The notes under the pieces were generated by a model. That model worked only from the letters and a program-made list of their open reading frames with translations. It was not told the origin of the DNA and did no database searches. A stretch of 64,000 nucleotides of DNA from Candidatus Phycosocius bacilliformis (GTDB lineage Bacteria > Pseudomonadota > Alphaproteobacteria > Caulobacterales > Aquidulcibacteraceae): NCBI RefSeq assembly GCF_003112735.1, contig NZ_BFBR01000003.1:124001-188000 (forward strand), in the 5' to 3' direction. Of the stretch, positions 46,650 to 55,875 are shown piece by piece. Position 1 is the stretch's first letter. Every line of letters starts with the position of its first letter. The translations under genes and the position numbers were made by a program.

Positions 46650-47453
46650 ATGCCAAACAAACCTGCTGTCAGGTCACACGGCTGGACATCACGCGTCCGA
46701 CTGGCACTGTCTGTGGGTCTTGGGCTGTTTGTGAGTGCATGTGCGCCGCGCGGCTATGTCGATGCCTTGCGCACGGAAGGGGCCCAATGGCGCACACCTG
46801 GCAGCGTGGCAACCATTGAGTTTCCGGCCGTCGCAACATTTCCCAGCTGGACATCTCAGGATGAAGCCTATCGTTTGTTTCCCGGTGATGTCATTGATTT
46901 TCAGTCCATTGGCGCACCAGAAATTAATCGCAAACTGACCGTGGCCCCCGATGGGCGCATCCACCCGCCCATGCTAGCGCCCATGATGGCGGGGGATCGG
47001 ACATTGGATGACCTTAAATCGGATCTGGAAAGCCAGTATGGAGCGCTGCTTCGTAATCCGGTTGTGACTTTGGCCCCTGAAAGTTTCGCCTCACAGAAAT
47101 TCTATGTCGGCGGCGAGGTTGCCAAGCCCGGAATCTATGATCTGACCGGCGAGACAGACCCCCTGCAAGCAATCGTGCTGGCCGGGGGCTTTCTGAACTC
47201 TGCGCGCCGCGAGGAAGTGGTTGTCCTGCGCCGAGGTGCAGGCGGACAGCCCTTCATGCGGATCTATAATCTCAAATCCGCTTGGTCCAGCCAAGCCTTA
47301 ATGGCCGAATTGCCGCGCCTGCGTCGGTTTGACGTGGTTTGGGTCCCCAAGTCGACTGTGGCAGAACTGGGTCTGTTCACCCAGCAATTCGTTCGCGACG
47401 CGTTGCCCGTCACCATTGGCTTCAATTACAGCATCGGTAATAATTTTCGCTAA
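46650..47453 (+). CDS. hfsD: Polysaccharide export outer-membrane lipoprotein (Wza/HfsD-like)
   Basis: The 267-residue protein begins with a lipobox (Phe-Val-Ser-Ala-Cys31). The poly-export domain follows (about 75-155: Pro-Gly-Asp-Val-Ile-Asp then Val-Ala-Pro-Asp-Gly-Arg-Ile), then one SLBB domain (Phe-Tyr-Val-Gly-Gly-Glu-Val-Ala-Lys-Pro-Gly). It lacks the long C-terminal helix-forming region of E. coli Wza, so a separate pore component may be needed. It forms the outer-membrane end of the route. Confidence 0.92.
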   Translation: MPNKPAVRSHGWTSRVRLALSVGLGLFVSACAPRGYVDALRTEGAQWRTPGSVATIEFPAVATFPSWTSQDEAYRLFPGDVIDFQSIGAPEINRKLTVAPDGRIHPPMLAPMMAGDRTLDDLKSDLESQYGALLRNPVVTLAPESFASQKFYVGGEVAKPGIYDLTGETDPLQAIVLAGGFLNSARREEVVVLRRGAGGQPFMRIYNLKSAWSSQALMAELPRLRRFDVVWVPKSTVAELGLFTQQFVRDALPVTIGFNYSIGNNFR

Positions 47454-47506
47454 GTCCACGTTTGAATCGGCCAGCCACACCGATGGCAGCCATTCCTTAG
47501 CAAAAC

Positions 47507-47788
47507 TTAGTTAGCGGAGCGCTGCAGCCATTCGCGGGCAGCACGTTGGGCTGCTGAGACCTGTGTTTGTGTCATCATGGCGGTCAATTCCTGACGACGC
47601 AGCTTGGCTTCCTCATCGCCGCGCATTGCGGCAATATTGAACCACTTGTGAGCTTCAACATAGTCGATTTCTGCACCCACACCGGTTGCATGCGACAGAC
47701 CCAGTGCAAACAAATCCAAGCCGGCATCACCGGGTTCAACGTCGCTGGCCATCACCATTGGTGCGGCAGTGCTCATATCAAAAGCCAT
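47507..47788 (-). CDS. Sel1-like repeat protein (short)
   Basis: The 93-residue protein contains one and a half Sel1-type repeats: Leu-Phe-Ala-Leu-Gly-Leu-Ser-His-Ala-Thr-Gly-Val-Gly then Val-Glu-Ala-His-Lys-Trp-Phe-Asn-Ile-Ala-Ala-Met-Arg-Gly-Asp. Such helical repeats bind other proteins. It faces the hfsD-like gene across 53 bp. Partner unknown. Confidence 0.85.
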   Translation of the reverse strand: MAFDMSTAAPMVMASDVEPGDAGLDLFALGLSHATGVGAEIDYVEAHKWFNIAAMRGDEEAKLRRQELTAMMTQTQVSAAQRAAREWLQRSAN

Positions 47789-48012
47789 CTTTATCCCCTA
47801 ACCTTATTGGCCCTTTTCTGGGCCCGGTTCTTGTTGTCATCGCACACCTGTTTGCGGCGTCCGTGAGAACAATCTGAAGGCGGATAGTGAATCGAATCTT
47901 CTCAAGACCTTGCTATAAAATGAATTTCAGTACTTTTTGCGTAAACAGGTGGTTCACAACAAGGCATGTGATTCACATATCCTTCAAAACCTTTAGAAAG
48001 AGATTGACAAAC

Positions 48013-48327
48013 GTGCCCTTTTTCGAGCCCGACGATGCCAGCGCCCTGTCGACTGACAATCTCGATGTCAGCGCAACAATCGACCTCAATGGCAAGGGTG
48101 CGGTGGAGGCGCTGGCGCTTGTGGAGGCGGCCTTGCAGGAGCATCGTTCAACCGACGAGGTCCGTCTGTGGTTTCGGTTTGACCCGCCCCGCCCCGGTGG
48201 TGGTGAAACGCTGTTTCAGCCCGTCGGGCGGCGTCTGCGCGAAGGGATTGCGCAAGGCATTCTTGTGCGCGCCATGCCGACCCAAGCCGGTGGCTGGATT
48301 GTCAGACTGGCGGCAAAGGTGCGATAG
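48013..48327 (+). CDS. Small protein of unknown function upstream of thrB
   Basis: A 104-residue protein from a GTG at 48013; an upstream in-frame ATG (47887) would add 42 residues with no clear support. The order of strands and helices (Ile-Asp-Leu-Asn-Gly near the start, a helix, Val-Arg-Leu-Trp-Phe-Arg-Phe, and a final Gly-Gly-Trp-Ile-Val-Arg-Leu) recalls a degenerate Smr domain, which is inference. Its stop is 6 bp before thrB, so the two may be cotranscribed. The 224 bp before it hold no other gene. Confidence 0.55.
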   Translation: MPFFEPDDASALSTDNLDVSATIDLNGKGAVEALALVEAALQEHRSTDEVRLWFRFDPPRPGGGETLFQPVGRRLREGIAQGILVRAMPTQAGGWIVRLAAKVR

Positions 48328-48333
48328 TCGGCC

Positions 48334-49299
48334 ATGGCCGTCTATACAGAACCCAGTGACGATGAACTTGCCGCCTTATTGCGCGGCTGGGGCCTAGAAG
48401 GCCTGCGCAATTTTAAAGGTATTGCCGAGGGGGTCCAGAACTCAAACTTTCTGGTCGAAGCCCATCAGGGCCGCTTCATCATGACGATTTACGAAAAGTC
48501 CGTCGCGTTGGAGGACCTGCCCTTTTATCTTGGCCTGACCGAGCAGGCGGCGAATGCGGGCCTACCAGCAGCCCGCCCCATCCGGACAACGGATGGCCTG
48601 CTGACACAAATGATCCGAGGCAAGCCCACGGCCCTGTGCAGCTTTCTCGACGGGGTTTCTACAAAACGACCACCGGCCAGTCATGCCCGCGCGGTTGGGG
48701 CCGCTTTAGCGCGTTTGCATCAGGCGCTGTCGGATTTTTCAGGCACGCGCGCCAATGACCTAGGACCGCGGGACTGGCCTAGTCTCTGGAAAGGACGGTC
48801 TCGCCAGGCCGAGGCGCTCGAACCAGGGATCGCTGCCGCAGTAGATACCGATCTGGCCTTATTTCGCACTGATTGGCCGACAGATCTGCCCAAAGGGATA
48901 ATTCACGCAGACCTATTTCCAGACAATGTTTTGTTTCTGGGCGATGAGGTCAGCGGGCTGATCGACTTTTATTTCGCCTGCAATGATTTTTTGGCCTATG
49001 ACGTGGCGGTCATGCTGAACGCGTGGTGCTTTGAAGCCAATGGGCGGGAATTTGATCTGGTCAAAGGGCGGGCCTTGATCTCAGGCTATGAAAGTGTACG
49101 CCCGCTGAGCCAAGCTGAACGGGACGCACTGCCCATTTTGGCGCGTGGGGCGGCTCTGCGCTTTTTCCTGACCCGGTTGGTTGATTGGATGACCCCGATG
49201 GACGGGGCATTGGTGCGCAAAAAAGACCCCCGCGATTATGCTGGGCGGCTGGCATTTCATCGGGCAGCGCGCAGTGCGGCTGATTATGGCGCACCCTGA
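48334..49299 (+). CDS. thrB: Homoserine kinase, APH-fold type
   Basis: ThrB phosphorylates homoserine on the way to threonine. This 321-residue protein is of the aminoglycoside-phosphotransferase fold used in alphaproteobacteria, not the GHMP fold of E. coli. It shows Gly-Val-Gln-Asn-Ser-Asn-Phe-Leu-Val (32-40), the catalytic loop Ile-Ile-His-Ala-Asp-Leu-Phe-Pro-Asp-Asn and the metal site Leu-Ile-Asp-Phe-Tyr. Related choline or sugar kinases share the fold, but the motif set fits ThrB best. Confidence 0.9.
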   Translation: MAVYTEPSDDELAALLRGWGLEGLRNFKGIAEGVQNSNFLVEAHQGRFIMTIYEKSVALEDLPFYLGLTEQAANAGLPAARPIRTTDGLLTQMIRGKPTALCSFLDGVSTKRPPASHARAVGAALARLHQALSDFSGTRANDLGPRDWPSLWKGRSRQAEALEPGIAAAVDTDLALFRTDWPTDLPKGIIHADLFPDNVLFLGDEVSGLIDFYFACNDFLAYDVAVMLNAWCFEANGREFDLVKGRALISGYESVRPLSQAERDALPILARGAALRFFLTRLVDWMTPMDGALVRKKDPRDYAGRLAFHRAARSAADYGAP

Positions 49300-49383
49300 C
49301 CAGCGCCTTGTTTGCGACGTCTCGAACCTGACTTCCGACTTTGGGCTGAAACACTGTATGAGAGCTGCGCGCAGCCTGGTGCG

Positions 49384-50190
49384 TCAACGGCTCGTAAAAG
49401 CACTCGAGCTGTCCAGCCAAGCCGCCACAGTGGCGACAATGTCGTCATCCTGCACCAATGCGCGATGGCCAAAGCCGTCCACCCCCCAAAAGCGGGCACC
49501 GGGCCAGGCTTTGGCTGCCCGCTCACCTTCATTTGCCGGGCATTGTGCATCATCGGCCGAGTGGATGAATAAAGCTTCGGCCTGCATGTGCGGGGCAGCA
49601 GCGGCCAAGTCAAAGAAGCGGCCTTCGTCATGGCCTAAGGCCAAAGCCGCCGATATCAAGTCTTCGGGGACATCATAGCGCCGCCAGGCGCGCTCAAACT
49701 GACGGGCTTGGGCCACGGGCGGGGCGATCAGAACCACCCGAGCAAGTTTGAGACCGTCCAGCATGGCCCGGGTGATGGCTGGCCCGCCAAAGGAGTGCGT
49801 TGCCGCCCCTGCAAACGGGCCGAAACGCCGGTCCAGCGTCAGGATGGCTTCAGCTGCCAATTCCAGACTGCAGCGATCGCCCTCACTATGGCCGTGACCC
49901 GGCAGGTCGAACGCCACCACGCTGCGTCCACGTTCGGCCAAAAGTGCGATCAGGGGGGTCCATAGACTGGTATCATCCTCCCAACCATGAACCAAAAGGA
50001 CTGGCGGATCGGCATAGCGTGCCCCAAGCAGGTGCCACACGGCAATCTTGCCAGAACCCGTCTCAATCATCTCATGTTCGGCTTGATGCAACAGGGGGCT
50101 GACACGTGGTACCGCGCGGCGCTTGGGTTGACCGGATTGGTTCAAAAGATGCTTGGCATGATTGGCAACGTCGTTCATGACAGTGCCCAT
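49384..50190 (-). CDS. Alpha/beta-hydrolase
   Basis: The 268-residue protein has the N-terminal oxyanion segment Leu-Leu-Val-His-Gly-Trp-Glu, nucleophile elbow Thr-His-Ser-Phe-Gly-Gly (the first Gly is Thr), a Ser-Ala-Asp-Asp acidic turn and Gly-Phe-Gly-His at the catalytic His position. All three catalytic residues are present, in contrast to the fused hydrolase at 28162-29841. Start is 50190 or the in-frame ATG at 50178. Substrate unknown. Confidence 0.85.
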   Translation of the reverse strand: MGTVMNDVANHAKHLLNQSGQPKRRAVPRVSPLLHQAEHEMIETGSGKIAVWHLLGARYADPPVLLVHGWEDDTSLWTPLIALLAERGRSVVAFDLPGHGHSEGDRCSLELAAEAILTLDRRFGPFAGAATHSFGGPAITRAMLDGLKLARVVLIAPPVAQARQFERAWRRYDVPEDLISAALALGHDEGRFFDLAAAAPHMQAEALFIHSADDAQCPANEGERAAKAWPGARFWGVDGFGHRALVQDDDIVATVAAWLDSSSAFTSR

Positions 50191-50240
50191 GTAACTTCAC
50201 TGCCGCTTTGGCAAGATCATGACGAAACGGAAACCCCAGT

Positions 50241-51008
50241 ATGGATGACACTTTGTTCCCCGCAGCCACCATCCTGTTGGTTCGCGACGGGGCCGACGGG
50301 CTTGAAGTGTTGATGGTCGAGCGCCACGCCAATATTGGCTTTGCGGGTGGGGCCATGGTGTGGCCGGGCGGCAAGATCGAACCTGCCGATTATGACGCGG
50401 GGTGGCTGGAGGCTGCCGATGGGCTGGAGGGCCTTGATGCAGACGAGCGCGCGGCACGGGTTGCTGCTTTGCGCGAGGCCTATGAGGAAACCGGCATTCT
50501 GCTGGCAACCCGAGATGGCTCACCCATCGGAGCCCAAGCGCTTGACCTAACCGCGATGCGTAAGCGGGTCGACCAAGATGCCAGCCTGTTTCAGCCTTTG
50601 GTGCGCGGTCATGGCCTGCGGCTGGCCACCACCAGTTTGCAGCCGTTTGCGCGCTGGATTCCGCCACCGGCCCTGCACAAGCGCTTTGACACCCGCTTTT
50701 TCTTGGCCCCAGTGCCAGAAGGGCAAGACGGGGTGCAAGATGGTAGTGAGGCTGTTGATCTGGTGTGGATCAAACCTCAAGCCGCGCTGGACGATCTGGC
50801 AGCGGGTCGGCGCAAAATCATTTTCCCAACAGCCCGCAATCTGGAGCTTTTGGCTTTGTCAAAAAGTGCAGCAGGCGCTTTGGCTGATGCGGCGGCCCGG
50901 CCGCAAGGCATCGTTCAGCCCGTGATCGAAGACGGTGTTCTCAAGATTCGCACCGATCTGGGCTATCCGGTGACAGAGGAAAAGCTTGATACCGCGATGC
51001 GCGGCTGA
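50241..51008 (+). CDS. NUDIX hydrolase
   Basis: The 255-residue protein has a split NUDIX box: Gly-Gly-Lys-Ile-Glu (about 42-46) and, after an insert of about 35 residues, Ala-Leu-Arg-Glu-Ala-Tyr-Glu-Glu-Thr-Gly (the catalytic Arg-Glu-x-x-Glu-Glu). The long spacing fits the NUDT19-like branch, which hydrolyses acyl-CoA or related diphosphates. It is 22 bp upstream of the dienelactone hydrolase gene. Confidence 0.9.
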   Translation: MDDTLFPAATILLVRDGADGLEVLMVERHANIGFAGGAMVWPGGKIEPADYDAGWLEAADGLEGLDADERAARVAALREAYEETGILLATRDGSPIGAQALDLTAMRKRVDQDASLFQPLVRGHGLRLATTSLQPFARWIPPPALHKRFDTRFFLAPVPEGQDGVQDGSEAVDLVWIKPQAALDDLAAGRRKIIFPTARNLELLALSKSAAGALADAAARPQGIVQPVIEDGVLKIRTDLGYPVTEEKLDTAMRG

Positions 51009-51030
51009 GGCCAGAGGGAGGCTTTAGGAC

Positions 51031-51684
51031 ATGGGTTTGATTGAACTTGGCAGCGGGATTCCCGCCCTTTTCGAGCCTGCGCACGGCAAGAAACGGCGCG
51101 GTGGCCTCATAGTGGCGCAAGAAATCTTCGGCCTCAATGCCAATATCAAGGCCTTGTGTGCGCGGTTTGCCGGGGATGGTTTTGACGTGGTGGCCCCGGC
51201 GTACTTTAACCGCATCGAAGCAGACTTTATTGCCCCCTATGATCAGGACGGTATTGCCAAGGGCCTCGCAGCCGTGCGCGACACGCCTTGGGATCAAGTC
51301 ACTCGTGACACCCAAGCGGCCATCGACCATTTGGGCCAAACGCATTCACGCATCTTTGTGACGGGTTTTTGCTGGGGCGGAACGGTGGCCTGGGTCGCGG
51401 CTTGCCGCTGTCACAGCCTGACAGCTGCGTCGGGCTTTTATGGCCGGATGATCAATATGTTTCTGGCCGAGACCCCACGTGTGCCCATTCATTTGCATTA
51501 TGGGGATTCTGATTCAGGCATTCCACTTGCTATGGTTGACGAAGTTGCCGCCGCCCATCCGCAGGTCCCGATCCATATTTATCCGGCCGGCCATGGCTTT
51601 TTTTCTGATCGTGGAAAGGATTATGCGCCCGAGCAAGCTGATCTTGCCTGGTCCCGCACGCTGGATTTGTTTGATCACACTTGA
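51031..51684 (+). CDS. Dienelactone hydrolase family protein
   Basis: The 217-residue protein has the Cys-type nucleophile in Gly112-Phe-Cys114-Trp-Gly-Gly, an Asp in Gly-Asp-Ser-Asp and a His in Gly-His-Gly-Phe, the triad of this family. Dienelactone hydrolases act in chloroaromatic degradation, but many family members have broad esterase activity. AGGGAGG lies 13 nt upstream. No catabolic genes accompany it. Confidence 0.92.
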   Translation: MGLIELGSGIPALFEPAHGKKRRGGLIVAQEIFGLNANIKALCARFAGDGFDVVAPAYFNRIEADFIAPYDQDGIAKGLAAVRDTPWDQVTRDTQAAIDHLGQTHSRIFVTGFCWGGTVAWVAACRCHSLTAASGFYGRMINMFLAETPRVPIHLHYGDSDSGIPLAMVDEVAAAHPQVPIHIYPAGHGFFSDRGKDYAPEQADLAWSRTLDLFDHT

Positions 51685-53112
51685 TCAGAAGGTGCGTGTG
51701 AGAGCGACAAAGCCATAATTGCTGTTTCCTTGCCGCGATGCATTGGGTGCTGTCTTAGCGAACCGACCTTGTATCAACGTGGCTGCACCGACTTCAAGCT
51801 GCAGTTTCCCCGGATCAATCCAATAGCGGGCACGCCAATCCCAACTGTGGCCAATGAATTTGCCTGATTGGCCTTGACGGTCACGCACTTGGGCAATCAC
51901 CCATGCATCACGAGCTTGGTCAAGAAAGGCCGCCTTGTAAGTCAGACGAGAATCCCAGCGTGCATTGGGCCTGACTTCAAGCCGCCACCCAGGCGCGTTG
52001 ATATTGGCCGGTGCCAAAGGGCCGTAAATACCGGTATGCCCAAAGTCGGTGCGCCGCCCGCCAAACAATCGTTCAAACTGGTCGAACTTGGCATCATTGG
52101 GATTGCGATCCCCCGTGGCATAATCCCAATCAAGCGCCAAGCGTGGCTGCCACGGGGCGTCAAACGTATAGCCCAGATGCACATGGGCCATGCCTGCCCG
52201 CACTTTTAAGTCCGTAACATCGGTCGCAGCTGAACTGGCCCGCCGCGTTCCGGTTCGATAGGCAGTTTCAAACTCAAAATCCCATTGCCCCCGGCGCGGT
52301 GGCCGGATCAAGCGAAAGCCTGGCTGAAGATAGTCACGATTGGGTGTGGCGACCTTGGCGCTGTCTTTTTCTGACAATTGATAGACGAATAGCTCAAGAT
52401 TGGTGCGCGGCAGAAGATCTGCCAACACATTGGCCCGAATGTAATGAAGGCCGAGAAAAACACGCGACCATTCTTCTTTGTCGAGCTGGATTTCATCTTT
52501 CTGGAGGCTGGCAAAATCAGTCGGCAAGCGGCCAACTGGAACAACAGCCAACGCATGAAACATATCCCCGCGCGCATTGGTTGAGTTCCAGTAGCCGCCG
52601 GTGAAGTTCAAGATCACATTTGACATGTCGACCCGCTCTAGGATGCGGCGACTGCCAATGTCGAGGGTTTGCCGACCCAGCTTCAGGCGGGCCTGATTAT
52701 GGCCGAGCACTTTAGCGATTCCGGTCTGACTGGCGTCGAAATTCGCGTAGAATTGCAGAATATCGAGAGCATTGACCGCGCTATTGCTGGTCGGCGAGCC
52801 GGCATCATCATAGAAATGGCGACTATCTTGCACCTCAAAGCCGAGATTGACCTTATCAAAGCGGGCTTCAGCGAGAACCAGGGTGCGCAGTGCGAGGGCT
52901 TGGTCACCTCCGCGTCCGCCCGCGCGGAATTGGCCGTCCACACTCTCATAGCGCATGCGCGCTTCACCCGAAATATTCAGCCAGTCCGGCAGGCCGGTTG
53001 CTGCGGCCTCTGCAGCCGGTGCTGGTATCACCAAGGGTGTTACGCCTTGGGCCATTGCAGCGCTGGAAAAAAACACGATGCCAGCGACAAGGGCAGCAAA
53101 AGTTTGGGTCAA
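51685..53112 (-). CDS. Alginate-export-type outer-membrane porin
   Basis: The 475-residue protein has a signal peptide (cleavage near Ala-Met-Ala, about 21) and a beta-barrel of the AlgE/alginate-export type: Gly-Glu-Ala-Arg-Met-Arg-Tyr near the start, Leu-Lys-Leu-Gly-Arg-Gln, and Tyr-Ala-Thr-Gly-Asp-Arg-Asn-Pro-Asn-Asp followed by Phe-Asp-Gln-Phe. It ends with a Phe as outer-membrane barrels do. Real substrate unknown; a generic anion or sugar-acid channel is possible. Confidence 0.9.
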   Translation of the reverse strand: MTQTFAALVAGIVFFSSAAMAQGVTPLVIPAPAAEAAATGLPDWLNISGEARMRYESVDGQFRAGGRGGDQALALRTLVLAEARFDKVNLGFEVQDSRHFYDDAGSPTSNSAVNALDILQFYANFDASQTGIAKVLGHNQARLKLGRQTLDIGSRRILERVDMSNVILNFTGGYWNSTNARGDMFHALAVVPVGRLPTDFASLQKDEIQLDKEEWSRVFLGLHYIRANVLADLLPRTNLELFVYQLSEKDSAKVATPNRDYLQPGFRLIRPPRRGQWDFEFETAYRTGTRRASSAATDVTDLKVRAGMAHVHLGYTFDAPWQPRLALDWDYATGDRNPNDAKFDQFERLFGGRRTDFGHTGIYGPLAPANINAPGWRLEVRPNARWDSRLTYKAAFLDQARDAWVIAQVRDRQGQSGKFIGHSWDWRARYWIDPGKLQLEVGAATLIQGRFAKTAPNASRQGNSNYGFVALTRTF

Positions 53113-53244
53113 AGGGTGCGTCCTGTCCTCTGTAGGCGGACAAATTGCCAGACCAGTGCGGTCAAGCGCGAGGCTCGTTCCTTAACCCAAACCGCCTCTT
53201 CGATGCAAAGCCTTGTGTCACAAAAACGTGACACAACTGACACA

Positions 53245-54588
53245 TTACAAACCAAGCGCCAACGCAAAGGCGAATTGGGCCTTTGCCGCCTCTGATTTGG
53301 CGGTCACTTCCGCGCTCTGTGCGTCAAAAGCAGCCCGCTCTGCGGTCAAGACATCCAAAAAGCCCGATAGGCCAGAAGTGTAGCGCACGCGCGCCAGCCT
53401 GGCCTGATCCAAAGCGGATGCCACATTGGCAGCTTGGGCCGCAGCACTGACTTCGCCCAAGCGAACGGCGGAGGCTTGGGTCTCCAAATCCGCCATCGCA
53501 TCAAGAACCGTCTTTTGGTAATTGGCGGCTTCGGTCTCAGCCTGCGCACCTGCCAATTTAGCCAATCCACGCAGGCGACCAAAATCAAACAGGGTCATGG
53601 CGGCCGTGCCTGCCACGCTGTTGGAAGCCACCCAAGCGCCCGCCCCGGCATCGGTCGTCAAGCCTTGAGCGGTAATTGACAAACTGGGCAGACGGTCACG
53701 GAAAGCGGCGCGCGCATCAAGTCCAGCTGCCCGCAACCGCCATTGCGCGGCGACAAGATCGGGGCGCGCCGATAACCAATCCTGGGGACTGCGAACCGCC
53801 TGACGGGAGTCAAGTTGTGGAATTGCCGCCACAGGGGCCAACAATATCGCCAGACTGCCCGGTTTATCACCAATCAGAGCCTCTAGTCCAAGCCGGGAAG
53901 CAACTTGGGCTTGACGGAATGATGGCAGGCGGGCGGCAATTGCATCGCGATTGCTGGTGGCTTGTGCCACGCCCAGTCCGGTTTCAAGGCCGGCAGCCTG
54001 ACGGGCCTTTGCCAGATTTAAGCTCTCATTGGCGCTGGCAAGGCTGGCTTCGGTGACAGCCACTTGGGCCTGCGCAGCCCGATAACTGATATAGAGTTGG
54101 GCCAGAGTATTGCGGGTCAGGCTGGCCGTACGGCGCGCTTCCAATTGGGCTGCCTCAAGACTGGCGCGGCTCGCGCCAGACCGGGCGCGATTGGCACCAA
54201 ACAGGTCGATCGGTACAGTCAAACCAGCCGCCCCAACCTTGTTGATGGTCTGATCTGCGCCATCTGTTTCGCTTTGTGTGGTGGTCGCCGTGAGGGTAAG
54301 ATTGGGCAAGAGTGCTGCACGGGCTACCATCAGCCGCGCCTCGGCCTCCTTCAAGCGACTTTGGGCAATCGCCAAATCTGGACCCTCGGCCACACGAGCA
54401 AACAATTCTGTCAGGACCGGGTCGGGCGTGACAATCAGAGCAGGCAGATTTTGGGCCTCTTGCCAGCTGTCTGGCAGGCTTTGCCGCGCGGCGATTTCAG
54501 CGTTGGCCACAGGCGAGGTCGCACACCCTGCCAACATGAGGGTCATCGCGGCGAGGGCGGTTACAGCGGAAAAGGACCGGCGGCTCAT
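53245..54588 (-). CDS. Outer-membrane efflux lipoprotein (NodT/TolC family)
   Basis: The 447-residue protein has a lipobox (Leu-Ala-Gly-Cys22) and two repeats of the long helical hairpin plus strand typical of this trimeric outer-membrane channel. It is the last gene of a four-gene operon and overlaps the adaptor gene by 4 nt. With the adaptor, ATPase and permease it completes an envelope-spanning export route. Confidence 0.93.
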   Translation of the reverse strand: MSRRSFSAVTALAAMTLMLAGCATSPVANAEIAARQSLPDSWQEAQNLPALIVTPDPVLTELFARVAEGPDLAIAQSRLKEAEARLMVARAALLPNLTLTATTTQSETDGADQTINKVGAAGLTVPIDLFGANRARSGASRASLEAAQLEARRTASLTRNTLAQLYISYRAAQAQVAVTEASLASANESLNLAKARQAAGLETGLGVAQATSNRDAIAARLPSFRQAQVASRLGLEALIGDKPGSLAILLAPVAAIPQLDSRQAVRSPQDWLSARPDLVAAQWRLRAAGLDARAAFRDRLPSLSITAQGLTTDAGAGAWVASNSVAGTAAMTLFDFGRLRGLAKLAGAQAETEAANYQKTVLDAMADLETQASAVRLGEVSAAAQAANVASALDQARLARVRYTSGLSGFLDVLTAERAAFDAQSAEVTAKSEAAKAQFAFALALGL

Positions 54589-55871
54589 TTGCCATTCCCC
54601 GCTGCTGGCTTAAGGGTCTCAGCCCGTTTGATGGGCCGAGCGGTGACGAAGACATCCATTTGCTGGCCGACAAAGGCCTGAACGCCAGCCGGATTGAAGG
54701 CATAAATCGCCTCAACCACGCGGGTATCCACCCGCTCAGCCCCGCCATTGAGGTTCTTCTTCGGCAAGGCTTGCGGCTCAAAGCGGACAAAGGTCAGCGG
54801 GATGCGACGCGTGGCGTCACCGCGCAGACTGCCTTGCGCCGGCGCACCGGCTGCCACACGGGCGGCATCTTCTTCGTCAATCTGAACACGGACATGCATC
54901 GGGTTGACGGCCCCCATCGCCACCAGCGGGTCGGCCAGAGGGCCTGCACTGGCAAACTCTCCCACCCGGATGTTCAGCCGAAGCACTTGGCCGGCAATCG
55001 GTGCGCGCACTGTCAAACGGTCGAGGTCGGTCGCTGCGACTTTGGCTTGGGCCTGAGCTTGGGCAGCCCCGGCACGGGCCGCCAGCGCGGTTTGTTGACC
55101 CTCACTCACCGATGCACGGGCGCTGGCACTGGTTGCGCGGGCTGCTGCAAGACGGGCTTGGGCATCACCCAGGCCACCCCGGGCCGCCAGAAGCCCGCCT
55201 TCGGCTTCAATCACTGCCGCGCGGGCCTGATCGGCCGCAGCCTTGGCCCGTTCCATGGCAAAGCGGGCGCGATCCCGCTCATCGGTTGAGACAGCGCGTG
55301 GGTCAGACAAATTGGTATAAAGACCAAGGCGGGCCTGGGCATCAGCGAACGCCAATTGTGCCGCATCTGCCGCCGCCCGCGCACTTGCCAACCGACCTTC
55401 AGCCTGGGTCAGGGTACCGCGTGCGGTGGTAACACCGGCTTCAGCTTGCGCAATACCTGCAGCCGCATTGGCGGCATTGGCTTGTAAACCCGGCACCCGG
55501 CTTGCACTGGCCGCGCTATTGGCACGCGCCTGATCGGCCGCTGCCCGCTGGGCCTCAAGATTGGCCCCCAAAGCCCGATCATCCAGCCGGAACAAAGGTG
55601 CCCCGGCTACAACTTGATCGCCTGGCTTCACAAAAACCTCGCGGACGACGCCGGAGAGCTCAGATCCAACCTCGATCACCTCGCTGGAGGGTTCGATCAG
55701 GCCAAGGGCAGCAACAACAGAGCCTTGGGACTCAGGGGCGCTTGCCGGGGCTGCTGGTGGTGCGGCCCCGGCCTTATCCGGCGGGGACAGAGTGAGAATC
55801 GCAAAGCCAATCAGACCAGTAGCCCCGATTGGCAGAGCAAGGCGACGCAGAAGTTGAGGTGTGACTTTCAT
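54585..55871 (-). CDS. Periplasmic adaptor (HlyD/membrane fusion protein)
   Basis: The 428-residue protein has an N-terminal membrane anchor (about 8-27), then biotinyl-lipoyl halves around a very long Ala/Arg/Gln-rich coiled coil (about 95-260), then a beta-barrel domain. This length of coiled coil fits DevB-type adaptors of ABC exporters. Start ATG 55871 follows the ATPase stop by 4 bp; an in-frame start at 55910 overlaps that gene. Confidence 0.92.
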   Translation of the reverse strand: MKVTPQLLRRLALPIGATGLIGFAILTLSPPDKAGAAPPAAPASAPESQGSVVAALGLIEPSSEVIEVGSELSGVVREVFVKPGDQVVAGAPLFRLDDRALGANLEAQRAAADQARANSAASASRVPGLQANAANAAAGIAQAEAGVTTARGTLTQAEGRLASARAAADAAQLAFADAQARLGLYTNLSDPRAVSTDERDRARFAMERAKAAADQARAAVIEAEGGLLAARGGLGDAQARLAAARATSASARASVSEGQQTALAARAGAAQAQAQAKVAATDLDRLTVRAPIAGQVLRLNIRVGEFASAGPLADPLVAMGAVNPMHVRVQIDEEDAARVAAGAPAQGSLRGDATRRIPLTFVRFEPQALPKKNLNGGAERVDTRVVEAIYAFNPAGVQAFVGQQMDVFVTARPIKRAETLKPAAGNGK

Positions 55872-55875
55872 GGTT

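Noticed and set aside
49384-50190. Second hydrolase considered as another catalytically dead regulator
   Set aside because: Ser, Asp and His are all in place (Thr-His-Ser-Phe-Gly-Gly, Asp-Asp, Gly-His), so it is a normal enzyme.
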